From contig NZ_CP061800.1 in the NCBI RefSeq assembly GCF_017377395.1, positions 4,361,633 to 4,425,632 on the forward strand: a DNA stretch of 64,000 nt, read 5' to 3'. The notes below the pieces were generated by a model. It saw nothing but the letters and a program-made list of their open reading frames with translations, ran no database searches and was not told the origin of the DNA. Both the position numbers and the translations under genes were made by a program. This document shows positions 15,765 through 23,224 of the stretch, in pieces; within the stretch, counting starts at the first letter, position 1, and every line of letters starts with the position of its first letter. The DNA comes from Desulfonema magnum. Lineage in GTDB: Bacteria > Desulfobacterota > Desulfobacteria > Desulfobacterales > 4be13.

Positions 15765-16811
15765 TCACCTTTCAAAAACCCTTCTGACGCCGTCCAAAAC
15801 ATCCTGTACACTGATTTGTTCCATACATTTCATTGTGTTGCACTGGCGTTTAAAACACGGACTGCATTTCAGTCCGGCCCTTATGACCTGATGACCCGGG
15901 CCAAACGGACCCGTTCTCCACGGCGCTGTGGGCCCGAAAATCGCCACAACCGGTTTTCCCACTGCCGCGCCCAGATGCATAGGCCCCGTGTCTGTTGAAA
16001 CGAGAAATGCAATCTTTTCGTAAATTGCGGCCAAAGTTTTCAGGCTTGTTTTACCTGCGAGATTTGCGGCATTCTCCCTCATCCCGGAAATAATATTCTG
16101 AATTGTCTGCTGATCTTCCGGCCCCCCGGTAAAAACCAGTTGGACACCATATTGCCGGATCAGCCTGTCAGCCAGCATGGAAAATTTCATATCAGACCAA
16201 AGCTTTGTTTTCCATTTTGCCACCGGATTGATAGCCACAAGCAGTCCGGATTCTTTGACACCATGCTTCCGCAACAGTTCATTCGCTGTCTGACGATTCT
16301 GCTCCTGAACCGGGAGCTTGTATGTGATCTCCTTTTCATGAATTCCCAGAACATTAAGAAGCATCATCTGTCTCATTATCGCATGGATATTCATATCAAC
16401 AGGCGGAACACGCTCATTCAGAAACACATAGCTGTGTTCCATGTGTTCCATTCCTCTGTCATATCCTATTTTACGATATCCTCGGGATAATCCGACCAGA
16501 ACGCCGCTTTTCAGCAATTGCTGAAAATCAATTATCAGGTCATATCGGGTATTCCTCACTTCCTTTATAAATAGGTATGCCTCTTTTATACTTTTCAGCC
16601 ATAAGGGACCTGAAATGTCCTTTATCCATCGCTTTCGTTTGGAAACCAGAACCCGATCCAACGCGCTGTGGCCCTCAACAAGCGAACAGGCTGCCTCTTC
16701 TGCCAGCCAGGTAATGTGGGCATTCGGATACTGTTTTCGGATGGCATTCAAAACAGGAAGGGTATGAATTACATCCCCGATAGCACTTAATTTTACGATA
16801 AGAATATTCAT
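15765..16811 (-). CDS. Glycosyltransferase family 9, heptosyltransferase I-like
   Basis: 348 residues from the ATG at 16811; a GTG two codons earlier is also possible. GT9 features: N-terminal NILIVKLSAIGDVIHTLPVL, central INPVAKWKTKLW, VFTGGPEDQ, and the nucleotide-sugar-binding end STDTGPMHLGAAVGKPVVAIFGPTAPWRTGPFG. The family transfers ADP-heptose to Kdo or heptose of the LPS inner core at the cytoplasmic membrane face. The protein resembles WaaC more than WaaF. It lies 34 bases downstream of the second GT9 gene on the same strand, an LPS core pair. Confidence 0.9.
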   Translation of the reverse strand: MNILIVKLSAIGDVIHTLPVLNAIRKQYPNAHITWLAEEAACSLVEGHSALDRVLVSKRKRWIKDISGPLWLKSIKEAYLFIKEVRNTRYDLIIDFQQLLKSGVLVGLSRGYRKIGYDRGMEHMEHSYVFLNERVPPVDMNIHAIMRQMMLLNVLGIHEKEITYKLPVQEQNRQTANELLRKHGVKESGLLVAINPVAKWKTKLWSDMKFSMLADRLIRQYGVQLVFTGGPEDQQTIQNIISGMRENAANLAGKTSLKTLAAIYEKIAFLVSTDTGPMHLGAAVGKPVVAIFGPTAPWRTGPFGPGHQVIRAGLKCSPCFKRQCNTMKCMEQISVQDVLDGVRRVFER

Positions 16812-16845
16812 TGGCACTGGTTCCGTTCAATCTCATTCATCTCAT

Positions 16846-18048
16846 TCATCTCTTTTCTGCGCTTAATTTCGTTAATCTCATTAATCTCGTTCCCACGCTT
16901 TGCGTGGGAATGCAGAGCGGACGCTTCGCGCCCTGAATCTGTCTGCTGTCTCGGACACGAAGAGTGGAAATAAGAATACATGGAAATTTTTCATCTGTTA
17001 AACATTGCTGTCTGACACATGACAAATGATCATACACAGCAGATTCAACCATATCAACAGTAATCTCATTCATACAGCGATGATGTTTTTCCGGACACTC
17101 CGGCCTGAGGCACGGGCTGCATGATGTCGGAACTCTCACGATGCGGCTCATTGAACTCACTGGAGCGGTTGTCACATGGTCCGTGGAACCGAATATAGCA
17201 ATCTGGGGAATATCAAGGGCTGCGGCAATGTGCATTAAACCGGAATCATTGGTAACAAAAAGCTGACATCTTTCAATTAAGGCCATGGCTTCACAAAGGG
17301 TGGTCCTGCCGCAAAGATTCACACAACGCTTCCCTGCTTCCTCACAGATTTGTTGTCCCAGAGCCTCTTCACCCGGGCCTCCGAAAATAAGAATATCCGA
17401 AGCCACGGTCTTTTGCAGCCTTTTACACAAAGCAGCGTAACGTTCAGGGAACCAGCGTTTGGCAGTTCCGAACGTGGCTCCGGGATTGATTCCCACCAGC
17501 AGACCGTCTTTTTGAGATATGCCATATGAAACCAGAATCTCCCGGGCGCGGTTCTGATCTTCATGACTCACCGTAAGATGAAGGTCCTGACCATCCGTCA
17601 TCAGCCCCGCTCCCCGGAGAATTTCCAGATAATACCCTGTCTGATGAATTTTCCTTATCTCCGGTATGCGCCGGACAGCATGGGTCAGAAGAAGCTTTCT
17701 CGCGTCCGAGTCAAACCCGATTCTGACAGGAATTCCTGCGAGGAACGTTATCAGTGCGGCTTCAAAAGCATTCTGTAAAAGAATCACAGCGTCAAAACGA
17801 CAGCGTTTCAGATCTGTTGCAAGACGCAGCTTTCCGGTTAATGAACAGTGTCTTCCTCCTTCGTCATAAATCAGCACACGGTCCGCATGAGGGCTGTTTT
17901 TAAAAACAGGGGCAACCCAGGATTTTGCCAGAATGCTGATTTCAGCCCCGGGAAAATTTTTCCGAATCGCCCGGACCGCGGGGGTGGTCATTATGGCGTC
18001 ACCGATCCAGTTCGTGGAACGAATGAGGAGATGTCTTATATTTTTCAA
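16846..18048 (-). CDS. waaF: Glycosyltransferase family 9, heptosyltransferase II-like
   Basis: About 400 residues from a TTG at 18048 (MKNIRHLLIRSTNWIGDAIM when decoded as a start). The frame is open to 18342, but the extra 98 residues include translated mobile-repeat DNA (18101-18235), so they are not counted. WaaF-type features: NWIGDAIMTTPA, GINPGATFGTAKRWFPERYA, IFGGPGEEALG, VTNDSGLMHIAAALDIPQIAIFGSTD. The last 50 or so residues include translation of the palindrome at 16888-16912 and look like read-through sequence. It adds the second heptose of the LPS core. The start remains uncertain. Confidence 0.85.
   Translation of the reverse strand: MKNIRHLLIRSTNWIGDAIMTTPAVRAIRKNFPGAEISILAKSWVAPVFKNSPHADRVLIYDEGGRHCSLTGKLRLATDLKRCRFDAVILLQNAFEAALITFLAGIPVRIGFDSDARKLLLTHAVRRIPEIRKIHQTGYYLEILRGAGLMTDGQDLHLTVSHEDQNRAREILVSYGISQKDGLLVGINPGATFGTAKRWFPERYAALCKRLQKTVASDILIFGGPGEEALGQQICEEAGKRCVNLCGRTTLCEAMALIERCQLFVTNDSGLMHIAAALDIPQIAIFGSTDHVTTAPVSSMSRIVRVPTSCSPCLRPECPEKHHRCMNEITVDMVESAVYDHLSCVRQQCLTDEKFPCILISTLRVRDSRQIQGAKRPLCIPTQSVGTRLMRLTKLSAEKR
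16888..16912. repeat. 25-bp palindrome (CATTCCCACGC / GCGTGGGAACG type)
   Basis: Arms CGTTCCCACGC and GCGTGGGAATG around TTT. It lies inside the 3' end of the waaF frame and contributes codons there. A degenerate copy is at about 5268-5291. This motif is a common interspersed palindrome in bacteria. Confidence 0.7.
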
Positions 18049-18100
18049 ATTTGAATGCGTCAGTTTTGATTTCAAAACACCATAGCTCCGTGTCAGATAG

Positions 18101-18235
18101 TCAGACAGACCGAAACATGATGAAAATAAAAAAGATGAGCGCCAAAGAAACCCGGGTTTTTCCGGCGATGAAAAACGCCTCATCCGGGAAAAAAACCAGG
18201 GGTTTTCCTCGCACCGCAATGTTTCGAGCTGCTGA
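18101..18235. mobile_element. MITE family C, diverged copy
   Basis: Ends TCAGACAGACCGAAACAT and (inverted) TCAGCAGCTCGAAACAT, with an internal AGAAACCCGGGTTTTTCCGG hairpin. The same layout as 37205-37360 and 48409-48736. It lies at the 5' end of the waaF open frame and explains the spurious N-terminal extension. Confidence 0.65.
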
Positions 18236-18458
18236 TAGTTATTGAAATTACAAATATAATACTCTTTAGACGGATGTCCATAGTCTTTATGAAATAAAGG
18301 TATGAACTCAGTTTCAGGGAGCAGAAAAATAAGACACAACATATCTTCCCGTACTTTGATAATAGGGGATTTTAAGAATTTGTCATTCAGAGATACGCGT
18401 CTGAAGCAGGCTAGAATAAAATAATTTTAAAAAAAGTGTTACTGGGTGCGGAATTATG

Positions 18459-18485
18459 TTGACATTAAAAATAAGCTACTATATT
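18459..18485 (+). promoter_or_regulatory. Candidate sigma-70 promoter of the HU gene
   Basis: TTGACA (18459-18464) and TATATT (18480-18485) with a 15-base spacer, about 80 bases before the HU start codon. The spacing is short, but both boxes are near consensus. Confidence 0.5.
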
Positions 18486-18494
18486 GACGAGGAG

Positions 18495-18552
18495 AAAAAC
18501 AACAAACTACATTAATCTGAAAAACAACAAACCACATTAATCTGAAAAACAA
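18495..18552 (+). repeat. 25-bp tandem repeat in the HU leader (about 2.4 copies)
   Basis: A unit beginning AAAAACAACAAACTACATTA occupies 18495-18519 and 18520-18544 with one mismatch, then starts a third time and runs into the GGGGG ribosome binding site. It lies in the 5' untranslated leader and could affect translation or be an autoregulatory site. Confidence 0.75.
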
Positions 18553-18567
18553 AGGGGGTAAAGAACA

Positions 18568-18840
18568 ATGACAAAAGCAGAATTGGTAGATAACATGGCT
18601 CAGGATGCTGGCATTACCAAAGTTCAGGCGGCTGCCGCACTCAAATCCTTTACGGATAACGTAATCGAAACATTGAAGAAAAAGGAAGGCAAGGTTACAT
18701 TGGTGGGATTTGGCACATTCTCAAAAACCCGCCGCAAAGCGCGGAAAGGACGTAACCCTCAGACAGGAGATCCTATTAAAATTAAAGCATGTAATGTGGT
18801 AAAATTCAGACCTGGCAAGCACCTCAGAGATGCTGTCTAA
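18568..18840 (+). CDS. HU-family nucleoid DNA-binding protein
   Basis: 90 residues, the usual HU length. It starts MTKAELVDNMAQDAGITKVQ and includes the signature VGFGTFSKTRRKARKGRNPQ and TGDPI, the flexible beta-arm that intercalates in the DNA minor groove. It bends and compacts DNA as a dimer. AAGGGGGTAAAGAAC precedes the ATG. It is monocistronic, with a promoter and tandem-repeat leader. Confidence 0.96.
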   Translation: MTKAELVDNMAQDAGITKVQAAAALKSFTDNVIETLKKKEGKVTLVGFGTFSKTRRKARKGRNPQTGDPIKIKACNVVKFRPGKHLRDAV

Positions 18841-18914
18841 ATTTGGAGAGTTAAGGAATTGGGGAATTGAGGAAGTGAGGAACTGATTCTCAATTCCCAA
18901 TTCCTGAAACACTG

Positions 18915-19193
18915 TTAGTAAGTGATTTCAAATCCTATGAACTCACCAGTGTAATCTTCCCAAGAGACCTCCACATTCTTAACTTTTGAGTATGGCGAAC
19001 CTTCCCAGCACCACTCGATCATCGCGTTGATATCGTCTTCCTCTCCTTCAAATACAGCTTCAACTGTTCCGTTTTTCTTGTTTTTCACCCATCCGGAAAT
19101 GTCGTAGTCTTCTGACGCCCGCTGGGTTTCCGATCTGAAAAAAACTCCCTGAACATTGCCGCTGATCACGACACGTGCTCTTGCCTCTGCCAT
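18915..19193 (-). CDS. acyP: Acylphosphatase
   Basis: 92 residues from the ATG at 19193, which follows AGGAGGTG. The frame extends further upstream without a ribosome binding site. The acylphosphatase signature VVISGNVQGVFFRSETQRAS contains the phosphate-binding loop and catalytic Arg, and the catalytic Asn is in GWVKNKKNGTVEA. It hydrolyses carboxyl-phosphate bonds such as acetyl phosphate in the cytoplasm. It lies 50 bases downstream of ligA and is probably co-transcribed. Confidence 0.93.
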   Translation of the reverse strand: MAEARARVVISGNVQGVFFRSETQRASEDYDISGWVKNKKNGTVEAVFEGEEDDINAMIEWCWEGSPYSKVKNVEVSWEDYTGEFIGFEITY

Positions 19194-19242
19194 TTTTTCA
19201 CCTCCTGATAATTGAAAATTGAAGATGATCAATCATCAATAT

Positions 19243-21306
19243 TTAAATTTTAATCAATTTATCTAAGTCTGATTCTCGGATAATTTCAATGCCCAGTTTT
19301 TTGGCCCGGGCGAGTTTGGATCCCGGGGATTTGCCGAGAACAAGATAATCTGTGTTTCGACTTACGGAATTGGTCATTTTACCACCTGCCGCCTCAATCA
19401 TTTTCTGCGCTTCGCTTCTTGTCATGCCTTCAAGGGAGCCGGTCAGCACAAACAATTTTCCTTCCAATGGTCTGTTTTCCGGTTTTGCTTCAAAAAGAAT
19501 TTCCACCCCGCTGTCCAGGATACGCGCCACTGTTTTTCGATTTTCATCCTGTTCAAAAAAATGTCTGACACTTTGGGCAATCTCAGGACCGATGCCCTCG
19601 GCCGCTGTCAGTTCATTAAGAGACGCGGAACAAAGCTTATCCGCACTTTCAAATTTATCCGCAAGAATGCCCGCCACATTTTCTCCCACATGCCGGATAC
19701 CCAGGGCATAAAGAAAACGGTCAAAGGTGATTTTCTTACTTGCTTCAACAGCATTGATAAGATTTGCAGCCGATTTCGGTCCCATGCGTTCCAGACGCTG
19801 CAAATTCTCCTTATCCAGATTAAAAATATCCGCATAAGAAGATATCAGTCCCCTGGAGACCAGCTGTTCCACAAGTTTGTCACCCAGCCCCTCTATGTCA
19901 AACGCCCGTTTGGATGCAAAATGCCTGATACGCGCTTTTATCTGAGCGGGACAGTTCATGTTATTGCATCTTGAAACCGCCTCGTCCCGGTCAACAACTT
20001 CAGCCCCGCATACCGGACAGGTTTGCGGCATATTAAAGATCTGTTCCGCTCCTGTCCGCTTTGATCCGATCACTTTCACCACTTCGGGAATCACATCCCC
20101 GGCCCGCTGAACCAGAACCGTATCCCCGACTCTGATATCTTTTCGTCTGATCTCATCTTCGTTATGAAGCGTGGCATTGCTCACCATCACCCCGCCCACA
20201 TTGACCGGTTCAAGCCGGGCAACAGGCGTGAGCGCACCGGTACGCCCCACCTGAACATCTATGCTCATAATCCGGGTGGTTTCCTGCACTGCCTTGAACT
20301 TATACGCGATGGCCCAGCGCGGGCTTTTGGAAGTCGCTCCCAGCTGGCTCTGAAATAAAAGATTATCCACTTTTATGACCATGCCGTCAATATCATATGG
20401 CAGATTATGCCGTTTTTCACTGAGTTCCTTATAATAGTCAAGGGTGTCCTGAATCGTGATCCCGGGCCTGATCAGCGGATTAATTCTGAATCCCAGACCC
20501 TTTAGAGCTTGCAGGCTGTCCCAGTGGGATTCAAACTCAAGATCAGTAATACGTCCTATTCCGTATAAAAAAATTTCCAAAGGCCGTTTTGCAGTTATCC
20601 GGGGGTCAAGCTGCCTGAGTGATCCGGCCGCGGCATTTCTCGGATTGGCAAACGGAGACAGATTCATACGCAGCCGTTCTTCGTTTAATTTTCTGAACCG
20701 GTCTGCTTTCATAAAAATCTCTCCCCTCACTTCGACTCGGGAGGGAATCTTCCGGCCGTTTTCCTGATTCAGCAAAAGCGGAACCGAGGGGATGGTTTTC
20801 ACATTGGATGTGATGACCTCACCTCTTACCCCGTCCCCCCGTGTGGAAGCCATGACCAGTCTGCCATTTTCATAGACAAGCTCCACCGCCACCCCGTCCA
20901 TTTTGGGTTCTGCGGTATAAAGGAGTTCATCTGCAACGTTTCCCTTCTGTTCCCGGAGTGTTGCCTGAGAACGAGGGGGAAGCCCCAGATTCTTTCTGAC
21001 ACGCTTGTCAAATTCAAGGATATCCGAATCATTAAAGCCGTTATCCAGACTCAGCATGGGAACAGAATGTGCGACAGATTCAAATTTGTCAAGAGGGATT
21101 CCCCCCACTCTTGAAGAAGGAGAGTCCGGGCTGGCAAGTTCCGGATGTGCGCTTTCCAACGCGATGAGTTCCTGCATCATTCGGTCATATTCCGCGTCCG
21201 ATATTTCAGGATCGTCCAGGACATAATACTGGTAATTATGCCTGTGGAGCGCGTTTCTCAGGTTTTCAATTTTTTCAGTTACTGCCGGTTCTATATTGCT
21301 TGACAT
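19243..21306 (-). CDS. ligA: NAD-dependent DNA ligase
   Basis: 687 residues, full length. The adenylation lysine is K135 in AEPKMDG. The domains in order are Ia/adenylation (with a slightly long insert after LGLPPRSQ), the OB fold (PVARLEPVNVGGV), a four-cysteine zinc finger (CPVCG...CNNMNC), helix-hairpin-helix repeats (RMGPKSAANL, GIRHVGENVAG) and a C-terminal BRCT domain (GKLFVLTGSLEGMTRSEA). It seals nicks in replication and repair using NAD. Its start overlaps the 3' end of the nucleoside phosphorylase gene by 16 bases. Confidence 0.98.
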   Translation of the reverse strand: MSSNIEPAVTEKIENLRNALHRHNYQYYVLDDPEISDAEYDRMMQELIALESAHPELASPDSPSSRVGGIPLDKFESVAHSVPMLSLDNGFNDSDILEFDKRVRKNLGLPPRSQATLREQKGNVADELLYTAEPKMDGVAVELVYENGRLVMASTRGDGVRGEVITSNVKTIPSVPLLLNQENGRKIPSRVEVRGEIFMKADRFRKLNEERLRMNLSPFANPRNAAAGSLRQLDPRITAKRPLEIFLYGIGRITDLEFESHWDSLQALKGLGFRINPLIRPGITIQDTLDYYKELSEKRHNLPYDIDGMVIKVDNLLFQSQLGATSKSPRWAIAYKFKAVQETTRIMSIDVQVGRTGALTPVARLEPVNVGGVMVSNATLHNEDEIRRKDIRVGDTVLVQRAGDVIPEVVKVIGSKRTGAEQIFNMPQTCPVCGAEVVDRDEAVSRCNNMNCPAQIKARIRHFASKRAFDIEGLGDKLVEQLVSRGLISSYADIFNLDKENLQRLERMGPKSAANLINAVEASKKITFDRFLYALGIRHVGENVAGILADKFESADKLCSASLNELTAAEGIGPEIAQSVRHFFEQDENRKTVARILDSGVEILFEAKPENRPLEGKLFVLTGSLEGMTRSEAQKMIEAAGGKMTNSVSRNTDYLVLGKSPGSKLARAKKLGIEIIRESDLDKLIKI

Positions 21307-22031
21307 AAACTGTGTATCACCTCGGTTACAGCCACACGGCTTTGTTTGAAGCGTTCGTTCTTAAATCCGGGGTTCCATTTGAATGTTGAAAGTTCGTCAG
21401 AAACCACAAGGACCGCCCCCACTTCGACATTACGGAATTTGCCCACAGTAAAAAGCGCGGACAATTCCATGTCAACAGCCAAAACATTTTTGGTCTGAAA
21501 ATCTTCGACTTTTTCACGGGTTTCCCTGTAGATGGCATCTGTGGACCAGATCACTCCCTCGCGAAACGTGATATCCCTTTTTCTCAAAGCGTCTTTTGTT
21601 TTTTCAACAATATGAGGGGAAGGCTTTGCAATTTCACTTTCATCGGCATTATAATGTTTTGAAGTGCCCTCATCAATTACCGCGCCTGAGGGAATAATGA
21701 TATCTCCGATTTTAATATCATGGGAAATGGCCCCGCACCATCCGAAAAATATAATTTTCTGCGCGCCCCAGGCAATCAGCGGTTCAAGCAGTATGGCCGC
21801 GTAAGGCGCGCCGACCAGCGGACCCACAGCGGAAAAATTCCCCAGGTCATCATCACCGGTATAGAGTTTGCTCATGGCAAGATTGGTGAAATTATTTCCT
21901 TCCAGATTCATCAGGCCGGAAATAAAACGAAGGTCTGTCTCACTGCTTACCATTACAGCAACAGGTCCCAGATTCGGAGCCTTCTTTCCCTTTACAGGAT
22001 TTATAATTGCGTCATTCTGAGTGTCAGTCAT
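21291..22031 (-). CDS. Nucleoside phosphorylase family protein
   Basis: 246 residues of the PNP/UDP phosphorylase fold: FFGWCGAISHDIKIGDIIIP, the region DEGTSKHYNADES, and DMELSALFTVGKF (the family DME ribose-binding motif). Members cleave N-glycosidic bonds of nucleosides with phosphate or water. The substrate cannot be fixed from sequence; uridine phosphorylase-like or MTA/SAH nucleosidase-like enzymes are both possible. It is the first gene of a minus-strand operon with ligA and acyP. Confidence 0.85.
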   Translation of the reverse strand: MTDTQNDAIINPVKGKKAPNLGPVAVMVSSETDLRFISGLMNLEGNNFTNLAMSKLYTGDDDLGNFSAVGPLVGAPYAAILLEPLIAWGAQKIIFFGWCGAISHDIKIGDIIIPSGAVIDEGTSKHYNADESEIAKPSPHIVEKTKDALRKRDITFREGVIWSTDAIYRETREKVEDFQTKNVLAVDMELSALFTVGKFRNVEVGAVLVVSDELSTFKWNPGFKNERFKQSRVAVTEVIHSLCQAI

Positions 22032-22145
22032 ATTTTATCCTTAACTGTTCTTTTAATTTTATTTAAAATCATTACCTGCGGTTACATATCAGATATTAAG
22101 AAAGTGTCAGTCCCTCCGGAGTGCCAAACTTGCAGTTTGGCAATC

Positions 22146-22436
22146 TTTCGAATACATGGAAACCGGACACCCCTGCCAAACTGCAAGTTTGGCACTCCGG
22201 ACAATTTTTTTCTTAAACTCTATAGTTACAGGAAAACATTCCTTTCGAATACACGGAAACCGGACCCCCCTGCCAAACTGCAAGTTTGGCACTCCGGACA
22301 ATTTTTTTCTTAAACTCTATAGTTACAGGAAAACATTCCTTTCGAATACACGGAAACCGGACACCCCTGCCAAACTGCAAGTTTGGCACTCCGGACAATT
22401 TTTTTCTTAAACTCTATAGTTACAGGAAAACATTCT
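22146..22436. repeat. Three tandem 97-bp units
   Basis: Units start at 22146, 22243 and 22340, each beginning TTTCGAATACA and almost identical. Each contains the palindrome GCCAAACTGCAAGTTTGGC followed by ACTCCGG and an AT-rich tail. The palindrome alone recurs at about 49205-49305 and 59861-59925. The array is head-to-tail with no unique spacers, so it is not CRISPR. Confidence 0.9.
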
Positions 22437-22696
22437 TTTTGACAATGTTTAAAGCAGAATTATTTAAGTGTAACTAAAATGATGCAACTGCTGAGTAAGA
22501 CAGCGGATTCGCTGAATCGCCTACAGGGGGGAAAGAGGAGACTGCCCGAAAACTACAAGGAAGCCAGATAAGAAAAGGAAAAAAGATATCCTTACTTCTC
22601 TGAATTCCTCGCCCTTTTGTTCTTATGAAATTATAAAATCTGATAAGAATTGCAATGACTATAATGGAAAACTATTCCATCACGACACAAGGGAGG

Positions 22697-22723
22697 GTAG
22701 AGACAAGCACGCCTTGTCTCTAC
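22697..22723. terminator. Strong hairpin GTAGAGACAAG / CTTGTCTCTAC
   Basis: A perfect 11-bp stem with a five-base loop. It is not followed by a clear T-run in either direction, so it may be a dispersed repeat rather than an intrinsic terminator. Confidence 0.35.
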
Positions 22724-22939
22724 ATATTTGTGTCCTGATGTACTACGCAGATTGCATTTAATAAGGATTGATTTTAATTTACTCAGGATGATTCGGCTGC
22801 CTCCCCAACTGGCTGTCAGCTCTGATTAAATGCCAATCAGTCCCTGACAAATGCCAATCAGCCCCGACTAAATGTAATCTGCGGAGTTCCGACCAAATAT
22901 GCCGAACCCTTCAGCATTAATGCGGCCGGCCTCTGTATT

Positions 22940-23206
22940 TTACATGGGCTGCGCCAGATTTGAAAGCTCATCTTTTATTTCGTCAATCATGTCATAAAAC
23001 CACATCACATCTTCTATTGAAAGCCGACCGGCCTTCATAGGCGCTCTTTCTGTCCCATCTTTTTTTAGCAAAATCCGTGGGCCGATCTGAAGTTTCGGTT
23101 CGCCGTCGCCATACTGATTAATTGAGATAATCAGCCCGGTTTCATCAGATTTCCATTTCTTCAGAACTTTATCCTTATCAGGGTCAAAACCCCCCTTTTT
23201 TGCCAT
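22940..23206 (-). CDS. Small PC4/YdbC-like protein
   Basis: 88 residues beginning MAKKGGFDPDKDKVLKKWKS, with AGGAGG before the ATG. The pattern ISINQYGDGEPKLQIGPRIL, then KAGRLSIEDVMWFYDMIDEI, resembles the PC4 single-stranded DNA-binding fold (YdbC family): a beta sheet followed by a C-terminal helix. The resemblance is by pattern only. It lies 18 bases downstream of glyS on the same strand, so it is expressed with a translation gene. A role in transcription or ssDNA binding is inference. Confidence 0.6.
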   Translation of the reverse strand: MAKKGGFDPDKDKVLKKWKSDETGLIISINQYGDGEPKLQIGPRILLKKDGTERAPMKAGRLSIEDVMWFYDMIDEIKDELSNLAQPM

Positions 23207-23224
23207 AATATCCTCCTGTAAACT

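Larger units (their letters stand above)
22032..22939. other. Repeat-rich intergenic region
   Basis: A 908-bp gap. It holds an inverted GCCAAACTGCAAGTTTGGC motif (about 22119-22140), three tandem 97-bp units (22146-22436), a segment with local hairpin potential (22471-22580, including GCGGATTC-GCT-GAATCGC), a strong hairpin (22697-22723) and short direct repeats around 22825-22890 (AAATGCCAATCAG). Frames across the tandem units are repeat translations, not genes. Confidence 0.65.

Noticed and set aside
22146..22436. CRISPR array
   Set aside because: The units are contiguous 97-bp repeats without unique spacers, and no cas genes are near.
22107..22477. Several overlapping repeat-containing frames (MSGVPNLQFGRG...)
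   Set aside because: They are translations of the 97-bp tandem repeat in both directions, with no ribosome binding sites.
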